This document shows, one piece after another, positions 1-4,965 of a DNA stretch of 5,761 nt. The notes under the pieces were generated by a model. It searched no databases. It was not told where the DNA came from and saw only the letters and a list, made by a program, of their open reading frames with translations. A program made the position numbers and the translations under genes. Source of the stretch: Alphaproteobacteria bacterium (GTDB lineage Bacteria; Pseudomonadota; Alphaproteobacteria; Puniceispirillales; UBA1172); assembly GCA_021296375.1 (NCBI GenBank), contig JAGWAQ010000110.1:1-5761 (forward strand), written 5' to 3'. Numbering within the stretch: the stretch's first letter is position 1; each line of letters begins with the position of its first letter.

Positions 1-1
1 A

Positions 2-694
2 CGGAACCCTGAAATGGCCGGGGTCAAGGGCGCCTTTTTTGGCTCATTGCTGACCTTGTTCATCTGTCTTGTGCTGGCCTTTCCCCTTGGTGTTGGCACC
101 GCGATTTACCTTGAGGAATTCGCGCCCAAGAACAGGCTGACCGAATTTATCGAAGTGAACATCAACAACCTTGCCGCGGTGCCATCGGTGGTGTTCGGGA
201 TTCTTGGCCTGGCGGTGTTCATCGGGATTTTTGGCCTGCCGCGCTCGATCCCTGTCACCGGCGGGGTGGTGCTGGCATTGATGACCATGCCGACGATTAT
301 CATCTCGTCGCGCGCCGCCATCCGTGCGGTGCCGCCATCAATTCGTGACGCGGCCCTTGGGGTTGGCGCAAGTAAGGTGCAAACGGTTTTCCATCACACC
401 TTGCCACTGGCGATGCCAGGCATGCTGACAGGCACCATTATTGGCATGGCCCAGGCCTTGGGCGAAACCGCGCCTTTGCTGATGATCGGCATGGTGGCTT
501 TTGTGGTGGATATTCCCGGCGGCTTCACCGACCCGGCGACAGTATTGCCGGTGCAAATCTTCATGTGGGCTGATTTTGCGGAACGGATGTTTGTGCATAA
601 AACAAGCGCCGCTATCATTATTTTGCTATTCTTCCTGCTGGTGATGAATGCCGCCGCGATCATCATCCGCAAAAAACTGGAAAGACGTTGGTAA
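2..694 (+). CDS. pstA: Phosphate ABC transporter permease PstA (5' end cut by window)
   Basis: This is one of the two membrane subunits of the Pst phosphate importer, forming the inner-membrane channel with PstC. The frame is open from base 2 (R-N-P-E before the first Met at base 14), so that Met is internal and the true start lies left of the window. The visible 230 residues hold about five or six hydrophobic segments, starting with GAFFGSLLTLF and ending with a TM helix followed by the basic tail RKKLERRW. The cytoplasmic coupling (EAA-type) loop is clear: RAAIRAVPPSIRDAALGVGA, then LPLAMPGMLTG. The motif usually written RALGETAPLL reads QALGETAPLL here, with the Gln codon at 452-454. The gene ends in TAA, which is also the first triplet of a 16-bp tandem array. 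pstB follows after 118 bp. Family assignment is firm; total length is unknown. Confidence 0.95.
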   Translation, partial: RNPEMAGVKGAFFGSLLTLFICLVLAFPLGVGTAIYLEEFAPKNRLTEFIEVNINNLAAVPSVVFGILGLAVFIGIFGLPRSIPVTGGVVLALMTMPTIIISSRAAIRAVPPSIRDAALGVGASKVQTVFHHTLPLAMPGMLTGTIIGMAQALGETAPLLMIGMVAFVVDIPGGFTDPATVLPVQIFMWADFAERMFVHKTSAAIIILLFFLLVMNAAAIIIRKKLERRW

Positions 695-755
695 TTCAAA
701 ATGGCAGTAATTCAGAATGGCGGTAATTCAGAATGGCGGTAATTCAGAATGGCGG
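692..755. repeat. 16-bp tandem array, 4 copies, beginning at the pstA stop codon
   Basis: Four contiguous copies of TAATTCAGAATGGCGG lie at 692-707, 708-723, 724-739 and 740-755. Copies 2 to 4 are identical and copy 1 differs at two positions (A for G); a further TAA follows at 756-758. The first TAA is the pstA stop. Because 16 is not a multiple of 3, the repeated TAA falls in all three plus-strand frames. The rest of the pstA-pstB gap (756-812) shows no convincing hairpin and no strong ribosome binding site. Confidence 0.95.
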
Positions 756-787
756 TAAATTCCAACAGCCGAAATTGGCGAAATGTA

Positions 788-835
788 ATGACCAGTAACC
801 TCAAAAATTCAGGTGTGTGCCTTGTTCGATTCTAA
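788..835 (+). other. Short ATG frame overlapping the pstB start; possible original pstB N-terminus
   Basis: An ATG at 788 opens a 15-codon frame (MTSNLKNSGVCLVRF) that ends in TAA at 833-835, inside pstB. It runs through a GTGTGTG tract at 813-819. Adding one GT there would put this ATG in frame with pstB and give MTSNLKNSGVCALFDSNE. The short frame may therefore be the old pstB start after a dinucleotide loss, a leader peptide, or chance. No strong Shine-Dalgarno sequence precedes it. Confidence 0.35.
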
Positions 836-1628
836 TGAAAAATCACCAACCGTTGGCAATATCTTTGCTGAAAACCCCAAAATTTCAGCCCGCAATGTGA
901 CGGTCTATTATGGCGACAAATGCGCCATTGATGATGTTTCCCTTGATATTGGCACTGGCGAGGTCATTTCGTTCATCGGCCCCTCTGGTTGCGGGAAATC
1001 CACTTTCCTGCGTTGCCTGAACCGCATGAATGATACGATTGATATCTGCTCTGTTGCCGGTGATATCCGCCTTGATGGTGAAGATATCTATGACCCGACG
1101 ATTGAGGTGGTGCCGCTGCGAGCGCGCGTCGGGATTGTTTTTCAAAAGCCGAACCCGTTTCCAAAGAGCATTTATGATAACGTCGCTTATGGCCCCCGCA
1201 TCCACGGGCTGGCGAAAACAAAAGACGAATTGGACGACATTGTTGAAGCCTCCCTGCGGCGCGCGGGCTTGTGGGATGAAGTCAACACTCGCCTTGACCA
1301 ATCGGGCACAGGGCTGTCCGGTGGCCAGCAACAGCGGTTGTGCATTGCGCGGGCGATCGCGGTTTCGCCTGAAGTCATTTTGATGGATGAGCCTTGCTCC
1401 GCCCTTGACCCTATTGCCACCGCCCGTATTGAAGAGTTAATCTTTGAGTTGCGGAATGACTTTTCGATTGCGATTGTCACCCAGTCCATGCTGCAGGCGG
1501 CCCGTGTCTCTGACAGAACGGCTTATATCCATCTCGGACGCTTGATTGAAGTTGGCGAGCCGTCATCAATCTTTACAACACCACAACATGATTTGACGAA
1601 CAGCTATATCACCGGCCGTTTCGGTTAA
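813..1628 (+). CDS. pstB: Phosphate ABC transporter ATP-binding protein PstB
   Basis: This is the cytoplasmic ATPase that drives phosphate uptake through PstA and PstC. From the GTG start at 813 it has 271 residues, normal to slightly long for the family. Walker A is GPSGCGKS (residues 56-63), the Q-loop Gln is at 111 within FQKPNPFP, the signature is LSGGQQQR (168-175), Walker B is VILMDE (188-193) and the D-loop is SALD (196-199). The C-terminus ITGRFG is typical of PstB. The H-loop is odd: VTQSMLQAARVSD has Gln224 (codon 1482-1484) where the catalytic His of VTHNMQQAARVSD is expected. The family core starts near KISARNV (residue 23), so the first 22 residues are a variable extension. The start is uncertain: a stop lies in frame at 789, GTG 813 has no clear ribosome binding site, and ATG 788 is out of frame by one GT unit. 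phoU follows after 36 bp. Confidence 0.96.
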   Translation: MCALFDSNEKSPTVGNIFAENPKISARNVTVYYGDKCAIDDVSLDIGTGEVISFIGPSGCGKSTFLRCLNRMNDTIDICSVAGDIRLDGEDIYDPTIEVVPLRARVGIVFQKPNPFPKSIYDNVAYGPRIHGLAKTKDELDDIVEASLRRAGLWDEVNTRLDQSGTGLSGGQQQRLCIARAIAVSPEVILMDEPCSALDPIATARIEELIFELRNDFSIAIVTQSMLQAARVSDRTAYIHLGRLIEVGEPSSIFTTPQHDLTNSYITGRFG

Positions 1629-1647
1629 AGCATGATCACTCACCACC

Positions 1648-1654
1648 AAAAGGA
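1648..1654 (+). promoter_or_regulatory. Ribosome binding site of phoU
   Basis: AAAAGGA lies 10 bases before the ATG at 1665. It is the only clear Shine-Dalgarno sequence among the genes of this window and supports that start. Confidence 0.7.
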
Positions 1655-1664
1655 CTGATACCCC

Positions 1665-2369
1665 ATGGTCGCATCAAATCACATTAGCTCGGCGTTTGAT
1701 CAAGATTTGAAAGAGATGTCTGACAAAATCACCAAGCTTGCGGAGCTGGTGCAAAAACAAATCACCGCGGCGACGCAATCCCTCGCTACACTTGAGGACA
1801 GAGGGTTGGACAAGCTGATCAAGAGAGACAAAAAAGTTGACACTCTTGAAGCGGAAATTATCGAACAAGCGGTTCAGGTGATTGCCTTGCGCGCGCCTCG
1901 CGCTGAAGACCTCCGCCATGTGCTGGTGATGCAAAAAGTCGCCACCATCCTGGAACGCATGGGGGATTACGCGCGCAACACCGCCAACCGAACCAAGGTT
2001 GTCCTGGTTGATGGCGCCAATCTGGTGCCTGTGTCCAAAGTCGAGAATATGTCAAACCTGCTGCTGACGATGCTTGAAAATGCCCTCGAAGCCTACCACA
2101 CCGGCAACCGTGACCTGGCGGTTGAGGTGCGTAATGCTGATGTGGAAATTGATAAAATCCACACCGCCTTGCACAAGGAAATTATCCAGGCGATGTCCAC
2201 CAACCCCGATGGCCTTGTCTCTGGCGTGCATCTGCTGTTCATCACCAAAAACTTTGAGCGGATTGGCGACTATATCGCCGGTATTGCCGAACAGGTGTAT
2301 TTCCTGACCGAAGGTGAGTTCATCGATAACTTCCGCCCGAAGGCCGATAAAACCAGCTGGAATGCGTGA
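1665..2369 (+). CDS. phoU: Phosphate signalling and transport regulator PhoU
   Basis: PhoU is a cytoplasmic, all-helical protein that binds metal clusters and links the Pst transporter to the PhoR/PhoB phosphate response, keeping it off when phosphate is plentiful. The 234 residues match the usual length and hold two PhoU repeats. The first metal-binding motif is ERMGDYARN (97-105). The second is ERIGDYIAGIAE (198-209), in which the usual Asn of ERIGDHATNIAE is Gly206. The N-terminus (AFDQDLKEMSDKI) is also typical. The gene directly follows pstB with its own ribosome binding site and is the last of the operon seen here. phoB, which often follows phoU in alphaproteobacteria, is not next; a convergent gene is. 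Assignment is firm. Confidence 0.96.
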   Translation: MVASNHISSAFDQDLKEMSDKITKLAELVQKQITAATQSLATLEDRGLDKLIKRDKKVDTLEAEIIEQAVQVIALRAPRAEDLRHVLVMQKVATILERMGDYARNTANRTKVVLVDGANLVPVSKVENMSNLLLTMLENALEAYHTGNRDLAVEVRNADVEIDKIHTALHKEIIQAMSTNPDGLVSGVHLLFITKNFERIGDYIAGIAEQVYFLTEGEFIDNFRPKADKTSWNA

Positions 2370-2374
2370 TATCT

Positions 2375-2393
2375 CCCCGCGATTGACGCGGGG
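2375..2393. terminator. Perfect 7-bp GC hairpin after phoU, candidate terminator
   Basis: CCCCGCG, a 5-base loop ATTGA, and CGCGGGG form a perfect stem 5 bp after the phoU stop, between two convergent genes. No T-run follows on either strand (TCTACATTC on plus), so it is not a textbook intrinsic terminator. It may act with the small hairpin AAGAC-GAATA-GTCTT at 2405-2419. Confidence 0.5.
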
Positions 2394-2421
2394 TCTACAT
2401 TCGAAAGACGAATAGTCTTCT

Positions 2422-2463
2422 GGCATCAGGACATCGGTATCAAGACACCGGCATCAAGACGGG
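2422..2463. repeat. 14-bp tandem array, 3 copies, over the 3' end of the glycosyltransferase-kinase gene
   Basis: Three adjacent imperfect copies occur: GGCATCAGGACATC (2422-2435), GGTATCAAGACACC (2436-2449) and GGCATCAAGACGGG (2450-2463). The last copy contains the minus-strand stop codon (2454-2456). The same TGA recurs every 14 bp beyond it (2440-2442, 2426-2428), so it falls in all three minus-strand frames. Confidence 0.85.
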
Positions 2464-3938
2464 GCCACCATGTAGATGTCATAGAGGATAGTGCCATAGG
2501 TTATGGCGCATAGCAAAAGCGCCAATAATACCGCGGCGCTTCCATAATCTTTGGCGCGTTTTGACAGGCCGTGTTTTTCATAGGAAATCCTGTCTATGGC
2601 CGCTTCAATGCCGGAATTGAATAATTCCATCATAAGCACAAGAAAGACGGACGCGACCATCAGCAATGTTTGCGTCAATGACGCGGGCAGCCACAAGGCA
2701 AAGGGAATGAGTATCAAAGCCAGCACCAATTCCTGGCGAAAGGCGCTTTCCTCACTAATGGCAAACCGTAAACCGGCCCAGGAATTCCAAAATGCTTTCC
2801 AGGCGCGGGTCACGCCGGAATTGTCTTTATAGGGATTGTTGAGAACAGAATAGTCTTCGTTGTCGTGGCGACAGACAAGGAAACTCTCAAAAATATCTGT
2901 GGCCCTGCTCCAGGAATAGGTCTCGGCATAGGCGCGCGCATCATCTCTTGACAGCGTAAGAGCTTTGGTGACAGCGGCATGCAAATCATCATCCAAAGCG
3001 CCGGCCTTGTCATCGGTGACAACATCAATCGGCCCGGTGACGGGATACGCCGCCACGGGAAGGCCGCATGCCATCGCCTCAAGCAAGACAAGGCCAAATG
3101 TGTCGGTTTTTGAAGGAAAGACAAAAACATCCGCCTGGCCATAATAAGCGGGCAGCTCTTCTTTCGTTTTGGCGCCGTGAAAAATAGCATCGGGATAGGC
3201 TTTCTTGAGGCCAGATAATGCCGGGCCATCGCCGACAACCCATTTTTCAGCATCTATATCCAGGGACAAGAAGGCTTCGATGTTTTTCTCAACCGATACG
3301 CGCCCGACATAAAGCAGAACAGGTTTTTTGTTGGCTTTGCGTTTTGCTGGCGGCGCGAACAATTCAAGATCAACCCCGCGTGGCCAGATGTCCGGTTTTT
3401 TAATTCCCCATTCAGTCAGGTCATTGAAGACTTTTTTTGTCGGCACCATGACGGTGGTGCTGTCTTTGTGGAACCAGCGGATGAAGGCATAGGTCACGCT
3501 CAGGGGCAGCCTTATCCGCGAATGGACATATTCAGGAAAGCGCGTGTGATAGGCGGTGGTGAAATTCAGATTGTTTCTGAGGCAGAAATTGCGTGCCGCC
3601 AAGCCAAGCGGCCCTTCAGTGGCGATGTGGATAATATCGGGAGATTGCGTTCTGATAATTTCCGAGACTTTGCTCGCGGGCATAAACGAAAGCCGAATTT
3701 CGGGATAGCTGGGGCAGGGGAAGGTTCTGAAATGCTCCGGGGTGAGCATTGTGACCTCATAGCCTTTTGCCATCAGGCCATCTCTTGTGTGCGTTAATGT
3801 GCGCACAACACCATTGATTTGCGGGTACCAGGCATCCGTGACAATCATCACATGTGTTTTCATTACATGCGTTTTCTTTTCATGCGTTTTCTTAACATGG
3901 GTTTTCTTTACATGGTTTTTTTCTATGGCTGTTGTCAT
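2454..3938 (-). CDS. GT4 glycosyltransferase (Agt-like) fused to DgkA-type diacylglycerol kinase
   Basis: The N-terminal part (residues 31 to about 350) is a GT4 glycosyltransferase with a GT-B fold: MIVTDAWYPQINGVVRTL at the start, TEGPLG (107-112), TTAYHTRFPEY (127-137), LYVGRVSVEKN (209-219) and the D-x7-E motif DTFGLVLLE (279-287). After a short linker, residues 372-490 form a complete prokaryotic diacylglycerol kinase with three membrane helices. Its key residues are all present: EESAFRQE (396-403), ELFNSGIEAAID (438-449, matching E. coli E69, N72, E76, D80) and RAKDYGSA (461-468). The gene follows plcP with an ATGA overlap, suggesting coupled translation. The likely acceptor is diacylglycerol made by PlcP, as for Agt in phosphate-starved Agrobacterium; the sugar cannot be read from sequence. 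ATG 3938 gives a 25-residue Lys/His-rich leader encoded by a 15-bp array. ATG 3863 is an equally plausible start, giving the family-typical N-terminus MKTHVMIVTDAW. Confidence 0.93.
   Translation of the reverse strand: MTTAIEKNHVKKTHVKKTHEKKTHVMKTHVMIVTDAWYPQINGVVRTLTHTRDGLMAKGYEVTMLTPEHFRTFPCPSYPEIRLSFMPASKVSEIIRTQSPDIIHIATEGPLGLAARNFCLRNNLNFTTAYHTRFPEYVHSRIRLPLSVTYAFIRWFHKDSTTVMVPTKKVFNDLTEWGIKKPDIWPRGVDLELFAPPAKRKANKKPVLLYVGRVSVEKNIEAFLSLDIDAEKWVVGDGPALSGLKKAYPDAIFHGAKTKEELPAYYGQADVFVFPSKTDTFGLVLLEAMACGLPVAAYPVTGPIDVVTDDKAGALDDDLHAAVTKALTLSRDDARAYAETYSWSRATDIFESFLVCRHDNEDYSVLNNPYKDNSGVTRAWKAFWNSWAGLRFAISEESAFRQELVLALILIPFALWLPASLTQTLLMVASVFLVLMMELFNSGIEAAIDRISYEKHGLSKRAKDYGSAAVLLALLLCAITYGTILYDIYMVAPS
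3851..3925. repeat. 15-bp tandem array, 5 copies, at the start of the glycosyltransferase gene
   Basis: Five adjacent copies, each beginning CATG on the plus strand, lie at 3851, 3866, 3881, 3896 and 3911. The minus-strand consensus is close to TAAAGAAAACGCATG. Translated from ATG 3938 they give repeats of the type KKTHV (KNHVK, KTHVK, KTHEK, KTHVM, KTHVM). If translation begins at ATG 3863, nearly all of the array is an untranslated leader between plcP and the glycosyltransferase. Confidence 0.93.
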
Positions 3939-4819
3939 GGCGTGATCATTTCGCTGTCAACGGCAGCGTCATGCCTCTGATCAAAGCCTTGCCGCATGAC
4001 CAGGCCCTGCTCACTCCAATGGAGTATCTCCAGCGTGCCGTCATGATGCTCCACCAACGCCGTTGCGCTTTCAACCCAGTCGCCGGAGTTGGCGTATAAA
4101 ATGTGGCCGATCCATTTGAGTTCCGCTTTATGGATATGACCACATATCACCCCGTCGCAGTCGCGTCGTGCCGTTTCTTTTGACATCACGGTTTCAAAAG
4201 CAGAGATAAAGGACACCGCAGATTTGACTTTATGCTTGAGGTATTGCGACAAGGACCAGTAAGGCCGTCGCAATAGCCGTCGGTACATGTTAAGCCACCG
4301 GTTCAACACCAGCAAAGTCGTGTAGGCAAAATCACCCAGATAGGCGAGCCAGCGCGCATGCTGAATGACATTATCGAACAAATCCCCGTGAACAACCCAG
4401 AATTTCCGGCCGTCGATCGTTTCATGAATGTCACTTGATTTGATTTGGATGCCACCAAAGGACAGATCCAGATAGTGCCGTGCGAATTCATCGTGATTCC
4501 CGGGCACATAAATCACTTCAGTGCCGTGCCGAGCCTTGCGCAATATTTTCTGGACCACATCATTATGGAGCTGTGGCCAGTACCATTTGCGCTTAAGTCG
4601 CCAACCGTCAATGATATCCCCGACCAGATACAGCTTTTCACTATTGTTGTATTTGAGAAAATCAAGCAATGGCCGGCATTGCGCGCCAGCTGAACCCAGG
4701 TGAATGTCAGAGATAAAAATCGTCCGATAAGTGGTGGCTTGTCGTCCCTCGTCGTCTGGCGTGTCGGAGGCGGGATCAGGATGATCTGAACGATTATTTT
4801 CATCCCTTTTTTCAAACAT
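3935..4819 (-). CDS. plcP: Metallophosphoesterase, PlcP-type phospholipase C (often annotated LpxH-like)
   Basis: This 294-residue protein is of the calcineurin-like metallophosphoesterase fold. Dinuclear metal ligands are complete: SDIHLG (37-42), VGDIIDGW (66-73), GNHDE (107-111), VVHGD (142-146) and GHIH (227-230). The stretch WYWPQLHNDVVQK (79-91) and PYWSLSQ (186-192) match the alphaproteobacterial family that includes Sinorhizobium PlcP, which cleaves phosphatidylcholine and related lipids to diacylglycerol under phosphate starvation. Databases often label this family UDP-2,3-diacylglucosamine diphosphatase. The adjacent glycosyltransferase and diacylglycerol kinase favour the lipid-remodelling role. 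Residues 1-30 are a charged extension before the conserved core (YRTIFISD). ATG 4819 is the first start in the frame, with only a weak upstream TAGAG. The last codons overlap the next gene as ATGA. No signal peptide is seen, so action at the inner face of the membrane is expected. Confidence 0.88.
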   Translation of the reverse strand: MFEKRDENNRSDHPDPASDTPDDEGRQATTYRTIFISDIHLGSAGAQCRPLLDFLKYNNSEKLYLVGDIIDGWRLKRKWYWPQLHNDVVQKILRKARHGTEVIYVPGNHDEFARHYLDLSFGGIQIKSSDIHETIDGRKFWVVHGDLFDNVIQHARWLAYLGDFAYTTLLVLNRWLNMYRRLLRRPYWSLSQYLKHKVKSAVSFISAFETVMSKETARRDCDGVICGHIHKAELKWIGHILYANSGDWVESATALVEHHDGTLEILHWSEQGLVMRQGFDQRHDAAVDSEMITP

Positions 4820-4965
4820 CTATGACGAACTCTAAGATTGCCGATGTAGAGAAGATAAGTTGGTTTTGTTAAGGATTTGTTGTGGAATTATCTCACATTT
4901 ATAAAATTAAATTACCGATCAAGAGTAGATCAGCCCAAGCCAGCCTCCTGTGGTTGCGGAAAAGA
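4820..4965 (-). promoter_or_regulatory. AT-rich gap upstream of plcP, likely promoter region
   Basis: This is the only long, AT-rich non-coding stretch on the minus strand here, between the end of ppx and the plcP start. The best promoter element seen is an extended -10, TGAGATAAT, at 4895-4887, which would give a leader of about 60 bases. No good -35 stands at 16-18 bp. Upstream, TGATC occurs twice with an 11-bp period (4932-4928 and 4921-4917), the spacing of a Pho box but not its TGTCA core. No clear terminator hairpin for ppx is visible. Confidence 0.35.

Noticed and set aside
701..742. A 13-codon frame inside the 16-bp array (ATG 701 to TAA 740)
   Set aside because: It is a by-product of the repeat, with no ribosome binding site and no recognisable peptide.
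885..1331. Long open frame on the minus strand opposite pstB
   Set aside because: It is antisense to conserved pstB codons and shows no family resemblance; other long antisense frames over pstA, phoU and plcP were dismissed for the same reason.
3468..3797. 109-residue plus-strand frame opposite the glycosyltransferase
   Set aside because: It is a shadow of the conserved GT4 coding region, with no ribosome binding site and no recognisable domain.
3851..3925. Possible CRISPR-like array
   Set aside because: The 15-bp units are contiguous without spacers; this is a simple tandem repeat.
3953..3971. CTGTCAA-CGGC-AGCGTCAT resembling a Pho box
   Set aside because: It lies inside plcP coding sequence, spacing is 12 rather than 11, and no plus-strand gene follows it.
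4931..4965. Possible terminator after ppx
   Set aside because: Only short direct repeats (GGCTG) are seen; there is no stable stem and no T-run.
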